Positions 35,582 through 44,569 of a DNA stretch of 64,000 nucleotides are shown here, piece after piece. This DNA is from Saprospiraceae bacterium (GTDB lineage: Bacteria > Bacteroidota > Bacteroidia > Chitinophagales > Saprospiraceae): NCBI GenBank assembly GCA_026982695.1, contig JALSGS010000056.1:56849-120848 (forward strand), given 5' to 3'. Under the pieces are notes generated by a model that worked only from the letters and a program-made list of their open reading frames with translations, was not told the origin of the DNA and made no database searches. The position numbers were made by a program, and so were the translations under genes. The stretch's first letter is position 1. The number at the start of each line of letters is the position of its first letter.

Positions 35582-37231
35582 ATGCGTGTTCCATTTCTTT
35601 TTATGCTAGGCCTCATTTGCCCTGTGATAGGCTTATCGGCCCAGTGTGTTAAGGGCGATTGCGAAAATGGTTGGGGGGTATATGTTTATCCTAGTGGTGC
35701 GCGCTACGCAGGCGACTTTGAGCATGGGCAGATGGAAGGTATTGGTACGTGTTATTATCCCGATGGTTCGCGCTATACAGGCCAGTGGCACAATGGCTAT
35801 CCACATGGATATGGCATCAAGGTATGGCCCGATGGAGTGGTGTGGAAAGGACAATGGATAAAAGGGCAACCCATAGATGCCCGTGGTGCTCTTATCCCCA
35901 ATTTATACGCGTATGCCAAAAGCCGGCCATATACGTGGGGATGCTTGTCGGGAAATTGTATCGATGGGCAAGGAGACTTTTTGTATCCCGACGGCCGTCA
36001 TTACCGAGGGTATTTTCGTACAGGCCAACCAGAAGGATGGGGCATGATGGCATGGCCCGATAGTGGTCGTTTTTTAGGCAATTTTCGTGCAGGTATGCCT
36101 CATGGCACAGGTACTTTTTTCTACGAAGATGCTAGCCAGCAAAGTGGGATGTGGCAAGAAGGACAATGGATCGGATCGGCGACGGAAGCACGAGCTGTAG
36201 GGTGCATAGAAGGTGATTGCGAAAATGGTTGGGGCAAATATGTGTTTGTCGAAACCGGAGCACGCTATGAGGGCTACTTCCAAAATGGACAACCCCATGG
36301 TCAGGGAATCATGTTCTTTGCCGAAGGTGATTGGTATGAGGGTACCTTCCGTCAGGGCGTGTTTGATGGTCAAGGTACTTATCACAGCTTAGATGGCACA
36401 GTACAACGGGGTATCTGGCAAGATGGATCTTTTGTGGCGCCTCAGGCAGCTACATCCAACGATACTGTGCAATCTCAGCGACATACGCAATTCGAAAGTG
36501 CAGCAGACGAGTCGGTACCTATAGGCAGAATTTGGGCAGTGATTATCGGGATTTCTCGCTATCAAAATATGCAGGCATTGCACTTTACTGACGATGACGC
36601 GTATCGATTTTGGGGCTTTTTACTGAGCCCCTTAGGTGGTGCTGTTCCTGAACGACACATGCGCCTATTAATTGATGAAGCTGCTTCACGAAAAAATATT
36701 TTGACTACCATTGAGGAGGTGTCAGCTCAAATAGATACCAATGATTCGTTTATTCTGTTCTATTCGGGCCACGGTATTAACGGTGCGTTTTTGCCTGCCG
36801 ATTACGACGGCTTGGGCAATATCCTTAGCCACGATGAAATCCGTGAACTACTTGAACGATGCCCTGCACGCAGAAAACTGGTTATTGCCGACGCCTGTTA
36901 TGCGGGAAGTTATACCGATTTTGTTGCCAAAGGACCTGAGCAGGAGTTTCGGCAGCTGTTGAGTCGTACAGGACCAGGCACGGCTATTATCCTTTCTTCC
37001 CGTGCGCAAGAAATCTCTTTGGAAAGTGACCGATTGCGTCAAGGCGTGTTTAGTCACTTCTTATTGCGTGGGCTGAAAGGAGAGGCCGATGCCGATGGCG
37101 ATGCCGTCGTTACGGTACAAGAATTGTTTGATTATGTAAGTACCAACGTACGTACTTACACAGGGGGAAGGCAGCATCCATCTATATTCGGTCAATATGA
37201 CCCACATATGCCAGTGTCTGTAGTGCGTTGA
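35582..37231 (+). CDS. secreted MORN-repeat caspase-like protein (peptidase C14)
   Basis: 549 residues. Signal peptide MRVPFLFMLGLICPVIGLSA, cleavage before Gln21. Residues 22-285 carry MORN repeats (GARYAGDFEHGQMEGIGT, YEGYFQNGQPHGQG) interrupted by three copies of a CxxGxCxxG element at residues 22, 121 and 208. The caspase domain (about 315-545) has the catalytic His397 in YSGHG and Cys439 in ADACYAGS. An EF-hand-like loop follows at 503-514 (DADGDAVVTVQE), with Asp at positions 1, 3, 5 and Glu at 12. Caspase-like peptidases cleave after Arg/Lys or Asp; many metacaspases need calcium. Role in cell death or surface processing is inference. No T9SS domain is present. Confidence 0.87.
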   Translation: MRVPFLFMLGLICPVIGLSAQCVKGDCENGWGVYVYPSGARYAGDFEHGQMEGIGTCYYPDGSRYTGQWHNGYPHGYGIKVWPDGVVWKGQWIKGQPIDARGALIPNLYAYAKSRPYTWGCLSGNCIDGQGDFLYPDGRHYRGYFRTGQPEGWGMMAWPDSGRFLGNFRAGMPHGTGTFFYEDASQQSGMWQEGQWIGSATEARAVGCIEGDCENGWGKYVFVETGARYEGYFQNGQPHGQGIMFFAEGDWYEGTFRQGVFDGQGTYHSLDGTVQRGIWQDGSFVAPQAATSNDTVQSQRHTQFESAADESVPIGRIWAVIIGISRYQNMQALHFTDDDAYRFWGFLLSPLGGAVPERHMRLLIDEAASRKNILTTIEEVSAQIDTNDSFILFYSGHGINGAFLPADYDGLGNILSHDEIRELLERCPARRKLVIADACYAGSYTDFVAKGPEQEFRQLLSRTGPGTAIILSSRAQEISLESDRLRQGVFSHFLLRGLKGEADADGDAVVTVQELFDYVSTNVRTYTGGRQHPSIFGQYDPHMPVSVVR

Positions 37232-37251
37232 TATACTTTTATGAGCAATAT

Positions 37252-37413
37252 ATGGGCCGTCAAAGAAAAAAATACAGGAATCGACGCGATCGCTTTCGCG
37301 AAACCATGCGCCGTACTCGATTGATATTGATCTTTCTTGTTATTGGTGCTGCCTTGTTGGCTTGGTTTAGGCGATATCAAATTTGGGCCGCTCTTTATCC
37401 GTGGTTTTACTAA
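37252..37413 (+). CDS. small basic single-helix membrane protein
   Basis: 53 residues from ATG 37252. The first 25 are very basic (GRQRKKYRNRRDRFRETMRR) and a hydrophobic helix follows (LILIFLVIGAALLAW). It starts 20 bases after the caspase stop, so it may be co-translated. The composition (Arg-rich head, one helix) argues for a real membrane peptide but no family is recognised. It could still be a chance frame. Confidence 0.45.
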   Translation: MGRQRKKYRNRRDRFRETMRRTRLILIFLVIGAALLAWFRRYQIWAALYPWFY

Positions 37414-37417
37414 AAAA

Positions 37418-37452
37418 CTCTCCCTTTGTCCAATGAATAGAAAAAGGGAGAG
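37418..37452 (-). terminator. Rho-independent terminator of the ECF sigma gene
   Basis: CTCTCCCTTT (37418-37427) pairs perfectly with AAAGGGAGAG (37443-37452); on the minus strand a T6 run follows. It lies just after the small plus-strand membrane gene, so it may serve both. Confidence 0.82.
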
Positions 37453-37499
37453 GAGAAGGTATAGAATTTATAAAAACTACTGTCCGTTAGATAAGGGGC

Positions 37500-38117
37500 T
37501 CACATGGCGCGCAGCCCGTAGTCGTAGTTCATTTCTAAGAGGTGACGTGCCATAGCTGCTCGCGCGCGAAACAGCTGTGCTTTAACGGTACCTACAGGTA
37601 GGTCGAGCTGTTGTGCAATCTCGTCATAGCTCAGTTCCTGAAAATAGCGCAACTCGACCATGCGGCGATATTTGTCCCGAAGCAAATGTACGACTTTGCG
37701 CACCATTTGGTGTCGTTGTTGTCGAATCATGGCCTCTTCTGGAGTAAAATGGTCTGTACCTGTAATGTAGTAGTAGTTTGATTCACTCTCGTCATTGAGA
37801 AGAGGTGCATCGAGCGAACAGGTTTGCAGGCGCTTTTTTCGGATAAAGTCAATACAAGTATTGACGGCTATTCTGTGTAGCCAGGTACTAAAGGCATAGG
37901 AGGGCTGGTAACTGTCGAGTCGTCGAAATGCCTTGGCAAAAGTTTCCTGTGTGAGGTCGGCAGCGTCTTCGGGTTGTGGGACCATCTTTTTAATGGTAAA
38001 AAAGATCCACTTTTCATAGCGCTGCATCAGCGTTGCGTAGGCACGTTGATCGGCATGCAGTGCCTTTTGTACCAACTCTTGGTCGGGACATGTTCTTGGG
38101 AAATAATTTGTACGCAT
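37500..38117 (-). CDS. ECF-type RNA polymerase sigma factor (sigma-70 family)
   Basis: 205 residues from ATG 38117; upstream open frame overlaps the glycosyltransferase gene and is not conserved. Region 2 is at about 25-95 with DAADLTQETFAKAFRRL and YAFSTWLHRIAVNTCIDF. Region 4 is at about 150-195 with LSYDEIAQQLDLPVGTVKAQLFRARAAM, which reads the -35 element. No anti-sigma gene is adjacent. Its start codon overlaps the stop codon of the upstream glycosyltransferase (TGATG), so the two are translationally coupled. Targets are unknown. Confidence 0.92.
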   Translation of the reverse strand: MRTNYFPRTCPDQELVQKALHADQRAYATLMQRYEKWIFFTIKKMVPQPEDAADLTQETFAKAFRRLDSYQPSYAFSTWLHRIAVNTCIDFIRKKRLQTCSLDAPLLNDESESNYYYITGTDHFTPEEAMIRQQRHQMVRKVVHLLRDKYRRMVELRYFQELSYDEIAQQLDLPVGTVKAQLFRARAAMARHLLEMNYDYGLRAM

Positions 38118-39226
38118 CACCAACTGTTTGTTTTTCGTGTTACCCAAAACTTCAAACCGAAAAACCCATAATACAAGGCAAGTGCACCGTCGAGTATCCA
38201 CAACCACCGCATTAAATCGGACTGCCCAATGCGTCGTAACCATGGCCACATCACGGCATGAAGTGCTAGTAACTTCACACTCCACCCTGTAAGGGCAATT
38301 TGACCCAATCCGATGGCAAACAAAACAGAGCCACTCAAATAGTGGTACATCTGAGCAGAGGCCACTGAAGCCAGTACAATTTGGTGCGAGCGCTTATACT
38401 TATCGGCTGCAGTGAAATGCCTACACTTTTGGTAGTACCAACTTGTAATTGTTTTCTTTGGCTCTGATAAAGTGAAGGTTTGAGGATGTAAAGCTGCAGC
38501 TGTCTTAAATTTTCTACCAACGGCGTTGACCAGTAAGTCATCGTCGCCGGATGCGAGGTTCAAGTGTTCAGAAAATCCCTTTGCTTCTTTAAATACACTC
38601 TTGTGATACAGTAAGTTGCGACCTACTCCCATATAGGGAGCATGCCAAAATGCCGCGGCACAGTATTGCAGGGCCGTAAGAGCTGTCTCAAAACGGATGA
38701 AGCGATTGAGCCAACCTGCTTCTCGTTCGTAAAGCCCTATGCCCAGTACAATAGCTGCTCCTTGCCGTACTTGTGCCATCATCCCAGCTACCCAATGCGT
38801 AGAAGCGGGACGACAATCCGCATCAGTAAATAGCAACCAATCGTAAGTAGCAGCTCGAATCCCTGCGTTCAGGGCTTGTTTTTTACCAATAATAGTCTTA
38901 TTGGTGATTTTTATTGTTCTTAAGTTTTTGTAACTACATGACAAAGATGTTAAAATTTTTTGTGTCTTGTCTATAGAAGCATCATCGACGACGATGATTT
39001 CTATTGGCTTGTAGGTTTGAGTGCATATATGTGGCAGATTTTTTATTAAACGGTCGGCTTCGTTGCGTGCACAGATGATGATTGATACGCCAGGCCCTTC
39101 AGTAGGCCACTTAGGTGGTGCGCTTTTGCGCCAGGCAGCTTTAGCTAGTAGTAGCCACCATGCGATTTGCCACGCGGTGGCTGCATAGAAGGAGAATACG
39201 AGCCAGGAGAGCCATTCGGTTGTCAT
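38117..39226 (-). CDS. family 2 glycosyltransferase, membrane-bound
   Basis: 369 residues from ATG 39226 (GTG 39232 is alternative). One N-terminal transmembrane helix is followed by a GT-A fold: VSIIICARNEADRLIKNLP (about 48-66), VVDDASIDKTQ, and the metal motif FTDADCRP. Further acidic residues lie in SGDDDLL, and QKCRH is near the acceptor motif QxxRW of processive enzymes. Two to three C-terminal membrane helices end the protein. It transfers a sugar from a nucleotide sugar to an unknown surface acceptor. Its stop codon overlaps the sigma-factor start. Confidence 0.92.
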   Translation of the reverse strand: MTTEWLSWLVFSFYAATAWQIAWWLLLAKAAWRKSAPPKWPTEGPGVSIIICARNEADRLIKNLPHICTQTYKPIEIIVVDDASIDKTQKILTSLSCSYKNLRTIKITNKTIIGKKQALNAGIRAATYDWLLFTDADCRPASTHWVAGMMAQVRQGAAIVLGIGLYEREAGWLNRFIRFETALTALQYCAAAFWHAPYMGVGRNLLYHKSVFKEAKGFSEHLNLASGDDDLLVNAVGRKFKTAAALHPQTFTLSEPKKTITSWYYQKCRHFTAADKYKRSHQIVLASVASAQMYHYLSGSVLFAIGLGQIALTGWSVKLLALHAVMWPWLRRIGQSDLMRWLWILDGALALYYGFFGLKFWVTRKTNSW

Positions 39227-39275
39227 GAGCACCAGTTCTCGAGTGAGGATTATAGCGCGAAGGCGTGCAGTTTAG

Positions 39276-39283
39276 GATCTTTG
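39276..39283 (+). promoter_or_regulatory. possible -7 promoter element of the small membrane protein
   Basis: GATCTTTG, one mismatch from TAnnTTTG, 15 bases before ATG 39299. Confidence 0.35.
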
Positions 39284-39298
39284 CACGAAAACCAGGTA

Positions 39299-39481
39299 AT
39301 GAGACGAACTTTAACTTATCGCATTTTGCTTATAGGCGGGCTCTATCTGCTCATCCGGCTTTTGGTCGAGTATGGCCAAGATGGCGGCTTTGATTACAAT
39401 TTTGTTATTCATCAGGCTTTTATAGGCTTAGCGCTCGGCATAGCCCTCGTAGTGTTTGACCGGGGTAGTACTGAGAAGTAG
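39299..39481 (+). CDS. small two-helix membrane protein
   Basis: 60 residues from ATG 39299; upstream extension has no conserved features. Two hydrophobic helices (about 8-22 and 38-52) are joined by a polar loop with VEYGQDGGFDYN. It lies divergently from the glycosyltransferase gene, with a promoter-like box in between. No family recognised; two-helix peptides of this size are often hypothetical membrane proteins in Bacteroidota. Confidence 0.5.
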   Translation: MRRTLTYRILLIGGLYLLIRLLVEYGQDGGFDYNFVIHQAFIGLALGIALVVFDRGSTEK

Positions 39482-39487
39482 ACAAAA

Positions 39488-39526
39488 CAGGCCATTTGCC
39501 GGCAAAGTCCTACCATAAATGGCCTG
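39488..39526 (-). terminator. terminator of sucA
   Basis: CAGGCCATTT (39488-39497) pairs with AAATGGCCTG (39517-39526) across 19 bases, and on the minus strand TTTTGTC follows. It lies 28 bases after the sucA stop. Confidence 0.7.
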
Positions 39527-39553
39527 AAGTGCAGGAGCAGCTCCACATTGGGG

Positions 39554-42307
39554 TTAGCTGAAAGCTTTTTCGATGATCATGTGTTGTTCTTGATCGTGCT
39601 TTTTCTTGAAACCTGTGGCGGGCGAAGCACTGGGCTTACGCGATACGAGTTGCATGGGCACTTTTTGGCAATACCAAGAGAGTAAATATTGCCAGGCACC
39701 CATATTAGCGGGTTCCTCTTGTACCCACTTGATGGTAGCACCCTTGTATTTTTGGAAAATGCCTTGCAGTTGTTTCTCAGGAAGGGGATACAGTTGTTCA
39801 ATACGCACGATGGCCACGTCCGATCGCTGATCACTTTCCTTTTTTTCGAGTAGGTCGTAGTAAATTTTTCCAGTACACAACAAGAGGATACGCACTTTTT
39901 TAGCTGCAGCTGGAGTAGCTATTTCTGGGTCGTCGAGCACTTCCTGAAAGCGCGTTCCCGTAGTGAATGCATCCACGGGTGAGAGAACACGTGGATGGCG
40001 CAATAGTGACTTTGGCGTCATGACGACCAATGGCTTACGAAATGGACGTGCTAGCTGGCGTCGCAATAGATGAAAAAAGTTGGCTGGAGTGGTGCAGTTG
40101 GCTACAGTGATATTGTATTCGGCACAGGACTGCAGATAGCGCTCCAGGCGGGCGCTAGAGTGTTCAGGGCCTTGGCCTTCATAGCCATGAGGCAAGAGCA
40201 ATACCAGTCCGCTCATACGTTGCCACTTGCTTTCAGCCGAAGCGATGTATTGGTCAAAGATCACTTGAGCACCATTGGCAAAGTCTCCGAACTGGGCTTC
40301 CCAAATGACCAGTGTGTCGGGGGTAGCCAATGAGTAGCCATATTCGAAACCCAGCACGCCGAACTCGGACAGCAGTGAATTGTAGATGTAAAACTTTCCT
40401 TGCTGGTCGCTCATTCCTTCCAGGCGATTGTAGATCATGTCGGTGCCGTTATCGTAGAATACGGCATGACGGTGTGAGAAGGTGCCTCGGCGTACGTCTT
40501 GGCCACTCATGCGTACGTTTTGGCCTTGCAGCAGAATGGTGCCATAGGCCAGTAGTTCTGCCATGGCCCAATCTAGCTGTCTTTGATCCCACAACTTTTG
40601 AGTATGCTTGAGCAGGCGTTTTACTTTACTCACGGGGTTGAGCCACTCAGGTAAGCTCAGCAAGTGAGTGATGACGCGATTGATTTGCTCTGGATCTACA
40701 CCGGTAGGTGGTGAGCTCTCAAAATCTTTGGCTGTAGTGCGTTTTTTGAGCTTGCGCCAGGCCTCTTCAGAAGGCTGATATTCATAGGGGAGGGGCTTTT
40801 CCTTGACTTGATCCAGACGTGCTTGTAACTCCTGCCAAAAATCCTTTTCCAGCTCCTCGGCCAATTGTTTTTCGATATCGCCCCGTTCGCTGAGCATTTC
40901 GATGTATAGTGTGCGTACATCGGGGTGTCTTTTAATAATCTGGTACATCTCGGGCTGGGTGAACTGTGGGTCATCGCCTTCGTTGTGCCCGTGTTTGCGA
41001 TAGCACACCATATCGATAAACACGTCGGTGTGGAATGCCTGGCGATATTCGGCAGCCAATTGGGCTACGAATACTACGGCTTCGGGATCGTCACCATTGA
41101 CGTGGAACACAGGTGCATCGATGACTTTGGCTACATCTGTGCAATAGGTCGAAGAGCGCGAGTCGTAAAAATCAGTTGTAAAACCTACCTGGTTATTGAT
41201 GACGAAATGCACCGTGCCGCCTGTGTAGTAACCCTCTAATTGGCTCATTTGGGCTGTTTCGTACACTACACCCTGACCGGCAATGGCGGCGTCGCCGTGG
41301 ATCAAAATAGGCATGATGCGGTTGTAGTCATTGTCGTAGAGCAAGTCGCTTTTTGCACGGGTAAAACCTTCTACCACGGGGTCTACACTTTCCAAGTGAG
41401 AAGGGTTGGGAGTTAGCTTGAGATGCACCTTCTTGCCTGTAAAGGTTTGTATTTGAGAGGAATATCCCATGTGGTATTTTACGTCGCCATCGCCATAGCT
41501 TTGATCGGGCATGGTGAAGTCTTCAAACTCGTTGAATATCTGCTGATAAGTCTTGCCCAAAATGTTGGCCAGTACGTTAAGGCGCCCTCGGTGTGCCATG
41601 CCCATAACAAACTCTTCTACTCCCAGCTCTGCACCTTTGTTAATGATAAAGTCCAAGGCAGGAATCGTACTTTCCCCACCTTCGAGTGAGAAACGCTTTT
41701 GGCCTACGTATTTGGTATTGAGAAATTTTTCAAATACAACGGCGCTATTGAGCTTCTCCAGAATGCGCCTTTTTTGCTCGATAGAAAGGCCAAAGCTTTT
41801 TTCTGGCATCATCTGTTCGATGCGCTGTCGCAACCATCGGCGTTTGGTGCGTTCACGCATATGCATGAATTCAAATCCGATGTGCCCACAGTATACTTTT
41901 TCTAAGTGGTCGATAATTTGTTGGAGCGTGGCATTCTCTAGGCCGATTTCTCTGCCTGCCAAGAAATGCCGCTTCAAATCATCTTCACCGAGATGAAAGT
42001 CGGCCAAGTCGAGATTGGGGCGGCGGTCACGTCGCTGGCGGATGGGGTTAGTTAAGGAGCGCAAATGACCGCGGTTGCGATAGGCCACAATGATGGCATA
42101 TACGCGCAACTCCTTATCGATCTGTTCACGCACTTGGTGGGCGTTCGCAGTGGAAGATGAGATGCCATTTTGCGCAAGTGCGAAGTCAAAACCCTGGAAG
42201 AAAATGCGCCAGCTATCGTCGACGGAATTGGGATCGCGCTGGTATTGCTCGTAAAGAGCAGCAATGTAGTTGGGGTGCGCGTTGAAAATGAAGGAGTAGT
42301 CTGTCAT
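39554..42307 (-). CDS. sucA: 2-oxoglutarate dehydrogenase E1 component
   Basis: 917 residues, close to E. coli SucA. It decarboxylates 2-oxoglutarate with thiamine diphosphate and passes the succinyl group to the lipoyl domain of E2 (SucB) in the TCA cycle. The N-terminal helix has NYIAALYEQYQRDPNSVDD; then AHRGRLNVLANI, the active-site HGDAAIAGQGVVYE and VNNQVGFTTD, HVNGDDPEAVVFV, and the C-terminal transketolase-like half with LPHGYEGQGPEHSSARLER (about 690-710) and PKSLLRHP. The E2 gene is not downstream here; it is followed by a terminator, so sucB would be elsewhere. Confidence 0.97.
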   Translation of the reverse strand: MTDYSFIFNAHPNYIAALYEQYQRDPNSVDDSWRIFFQGFDFALAQNGISSSTANAHQVREQIDKELRVYAIIVAYRNRGHLRSLTNPIRQRRDRRPNLDLADFHLGEDDLKRHFLAGREIGLENATLQQIIDHLEKVYCGHIGFEFMHMRERTKRRWLRQRIEQMMPEKSFGLSIEQKRRILEKLNSAVVFEKFLNTKYVGQKRFSLEGGESTIPALDFIINKGAELGVEEFVMGMAHRGRLNVLANILGKTYQQIFNEFEDFTMPDQSYGDGDVKYHMGYSSQIQTFTGKKVHLKLTPNPSHLESVDPVVEGFTRAKSDLLYDNDYNRIMPILIHGDAAIAGQGVVYETAQMSQLEGYYTGGTVHFVINNQVGFTTDFYDSRSSTYCTDVAKVIDAPVFHVNGDDPEAVVFVAQLAAEYRQAFHTDVFIDMVCYRKHGHNEGDDPQFTQPEMYQIIKRHPDVRTLYIEMLSERGDIEKQLAEELEKDFWQELQARLDQVKEKPLPYEYQPSEEAWRKLKKRTTAKDFESSPPTGVDPEQINRVITHLLSLPEWLNPVSKVKRLLKHTQKLWDQRQLDWAMAELLAYGTILLQGQNVRMSGQDVRRGTFSHRHAVFYDNGTDMIYNRLEGMSDQQGKFYIYNSLLSEFGVLGFEYGYSLATPDTLVIWEAQFGDFANGAQVIFDQYIASAESKWQRMSGLVLLLPHGYEGQGPEHSSARLERYLQSCAEYNITVANCTTPANFFHLLRRQLARPFRKPLVVMTPKSLLRHPRVLSPVDAFTTGTRFQEVLDDPEIATPAAAKKVRILLLCTGKIYYDLLEKKESDQRSDVAIVRIEQLYPLPEKQLQGIFQKYKGATIKWVQEEPANMGAWQYLLSWYCQKVPMQLVSRKPSASPATGFKKKHDQEQHMIIEKAFS

Positions 42308-42629
42308 GGCTGTACTTCACTTGATAGTTGGATCGGATGTGCCAAATTGCCACAAATATCAGACAATTTTAGCTCCTGATAGCCAATGTGGGGGTGAAAA
42401 AGCGTCCTTTCTCGGTGCGGGATGGTGCCACGCGTTTTAATAATGTGACATAAGTGGTTTTGCCCTGTGTTATAGGTAGCAAAGGTGCTCAGATGTTCGC
42501 CATTGCAGCGCAGTGGAAAATCCACTTGTTATGTGGATGGTTTTTGTGAGAAAAATTTATCTTTGCGCTCCAGTTGAAAAAGGGCCTTTAGGGGCTCAGC
42601 TTTGGAACCGAATAATTTTTTGATCGAAT
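42308..42629. other. divergent region between sucA and rpsT
   Basis: 322 bases without a gene. It contains the rpsT promoter box and a leader of about 65 bases with AGGGCCTTTAGGGGCTC, which could fold but gives no clear riboswitch. Confidence 0.5.
42558..42565 (+). promoter_or_regulatory. -7 promoter element of rpsT
   Basis: TATCTTTG, exact match to TAnnTTTG, 64 bases before the rpsT start; no clear -33 TTTG at the right spacing. Confidence 0.6.
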
Positions 42630-42884
42630 ATGGCTAACCACAAATCTGCAAAGAAGCGCATTCGCCAGACTGAGAAGCGTCGTTTGCACAATCGCTATTA
42701 CAAGAAGTCTACGCGCACAATGATTAAGACTTTGCGTGCGATCACTGACAAAGAAGAAGCCGAGAAGTTTTTGCCTAAAGTGGTCAGCAAAATTGATCGG
42801 CTGGCCAAGCGCAAAATCTGGCACAAAAACAAGGCAGCAAACTTGAAGAGCAAATTGATGAAGCACGTAGCTTCGTTAGGGTGA
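42630..42884 (+). CDS. rpsT: 30S ribosomal protein S20
   Basis: 84 residues, very basic and helical, typical of S20, a primary 16S rRNA-binding protein. Signature MANHKSAKKRIRQTEKRRLH at the N-terminus, SRVRTMIKTL-like TRTMIKTLRA and a C-terminal AANLKSKLMKHV. Stand-alone gene with its own TATCTTTG promoter and a perfect 15-bp terminator after it. Confidence 0.97.
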   Translation: MANHKSAKKRIRQTEKRRLHNRYYKKSTRTMIKTLRAITDKEEAEKFLPKVVSKIDRLAKRKIWHKNKAANLKSKLMKHVASLG

Positions 42885-42912
42885 TCGTGTAGACAGTAGC
42901 CTTGGTGTGATG

Positions 42913-42955
42913 ATGCATCTATGCAGTGGCACCTACTGCATAGATGCATTTTCTT
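42913..42955. terminator. bidirectional terminator after rpsT
   Basis: ATGCATCTATGCAGT (42913-42927) pairs perfectly with 42935-42949 around a 7-base loop, followed by TTTCTT. It also lies ten bases beyond the end of the minus-strand serine hydrolase. Confidence 0.82.
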
Positions 42956-42958
42956 ATG

Positions 42959-44497
42959 TCATTGCGATACCTTTCGAAAGTGCAACTTGTCGAAGTGAAA
43001 GTCGTTGCTCGGCAGGTCGATGGTAAACCCCGTAGGCTGGCCTTGTGCATTCAGCTCAAATGTCACTAAGCCAAAGGGTAGAAAGGGGTCTTTGAAGTCC
43101 ACTCGATAGGTGTTGAAGTGCCAATGGGTGAGTGGGCCGCGGAATACTTCTTTGGCGGGTACAAGAGTAAGGGTAAGTGCCCCTCCTTTATTCACACTGA
43201 CCAATGCTTTGCCATACCATTGATCTTCATATACACCTGCCCAGGCATCGTGTGGCAAACTGGGTTGGGTGTTGGGTATGCGGCTATCCAGTCGTTGTTG
43301 ACGTTGCTGTTGCTGTTGGTGTAGGTAGTTTTTTTTGAATTGGTGGTAGCGGCTGATGAAGTCTTTAGAAGGTTGCCCCTTTTGCATCCAATCGAGTAGG
43401 TGATACCGCAAGGCTGAGTTGATGAAGAAGTCCATGTCGTTGTTGAGTAGGATGATACCTAATTGGGCTTCCGGTACTATTGTGATCTTGCTGATGTATC
43501 CGGGCATGCCGCCATCGTGCTCGATGACTTTTTGTCCGTTATAGTCGAATAGACGCCAGCCCAAGGCATAGGCTTTGAAATGGGTACCCAATTGTTTGTC
43601 TAATTGGGTGAGGGGGAGTGGAAGGTGTGCTTGCGTAAGTACATCGATTTGTGCAGGTGGCAATATGGTGCTGTCGGCCCACTGGCCGTTGTCGAGCCAC
43701 ATTTGTACCCAGTGTGTCAGATCTTCTACATTGGCAAAGAGCGATCCAGCGGGTTTTGTGGCGTGGAAATCGTACAGTTCGATGCGTTGGCCATTGATGT
43801 GAGGCCAAGCGAGCGGGTCGTTGAGGCGCAATGAATCGTTGGAGGTACGCGTGTGTGTCATATCCAGTGGTCGTAGTAGGCGTTGCTGTATGAATTGTTC
43901 CCAATTCATGCCAGAAGCTTTGGCAATGACCAAACCGGCAATCATGTACATGTTGTTCTGGTACCCATATTCACTTCGGAATCCGCGTTCTATAGGGAGC
44001 CATCGCATGCGACGCATCACCTCCTCGTCTGAATAATCCGTGTGATACCATAGCAGGTCACCCATAAAGGTGGCCAGCCCAGAACGGTGGCATAGCAGAT
44101 CGCGTAGGGTGAGTTGATGCGTGATCCATTCGTCGGCCAAGCGAAATTGCGGCAACCAGTCTACGACTTTGTCATCCCAATGGACTTTGCCTTCTGCGAC
44201 CAGTAGCGCCATGGCTGCAGCAGTAAAGGCTTTGGTGCACGAAGCGATGTTGAACAGACTTTTAGTGGTAAGCGGTTCACCGGCTTCCACATCGCTCAGG
44301 CCGTAGGCTTTGGCGAAAATAACCTGTCCCTCATGTACGATAGCCACCGATAGCCCTGTGGTGCCGAAGGTAGCCATAGCCCGTTGAATTGCGGTGTCTA
44401 TGTTGGCCCATGCAAACTCGTGTTGCTGGGCCCTTGCTGAAAGGCTATTAATACATAGTACGAATGCAAGAAAAAGCGTCGCCTTGTTCATTTGCAT
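42959..44497 (-). CDS. secreted serine hydrolase (class C beta-lactamase/DD-peptidase family)
   Basis: 512 residues with a signal peptide (MQMNKATLFLAFVLCINS, cleavage near ARAQ). The catalytic SxxK is SCTK (Ser86, Lys89), the YxN motif is YQN (Tyr179-Asn181) and the third motif is HDGG. The C-terminal 150 residues form the DUF3471-type beta domain often attached in Bacteroidota, reached through a glutamine-rich linker (HQQQQQRQQR). Such proteins are usually peptidases or esterases rather than true beta-lactamases, and the substrate is unknown. It lies 72 bases downstream of the AsmA-like gene in the same direction. Confidence 0.9.
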   Translation of the reverse strand: MQMNKATLFLAFVLCINSLSARAQQHEFAWANIDTAIQRAMATFGTTGLSVAIVHEGQVIFAKAYGLSDVEAGEPLTTKSLFNIASCTKAFTAAAMALLVAEGKVHWDDKVVDWLPQFRLADEWITHQLTLRDLLCHRSGLATFMGDLLWYHTDYSDEEVMRRMRWLPIERGFRSEYGYQNNMYMIAGLVIAKASGMNWEQFIQQRLLRPLDMTHTRTSNDSLRLNDPLAWPHINGQRIELYDFHATKPAGSLFANVEDLTHWVQMWLDNGQWADSTILPPAQIDVLTQAHLPLPLTQLDKQLGTHFKAYALGWRLFDYNGQKVIEHDGGMPGYISKITIVPEAQLGIILLNNDMDFFINSALRYHLLDWMQKGQPSKDFISRYHQFKKNYLHQQQQQRQQRLDSRIPNTQPSLPHDAWAGVYEDQWYGKALVSVNKGGALTLTLVPAKEVFRGPLTHWHFNTYRVDFKDPFLPFGLVTFELNAQGQPTGFTIDLPSNDFHFDKLHFRKVSQ

Positions 44498-44569
44498 GTT
44501 TTGGGTTTGTGCTAGTAGTATTGTGTTGGCTTGTGCCCAAGTTAACGAGTTGATCTGAAATAGATGGAT

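Noticed and set aside
39490..39512. TTTGCCGGCAAA as a further copy of the repeated word
   Set aside because: It lies within the loop of the sucA terminator and differs from the 13-mer at several positions.
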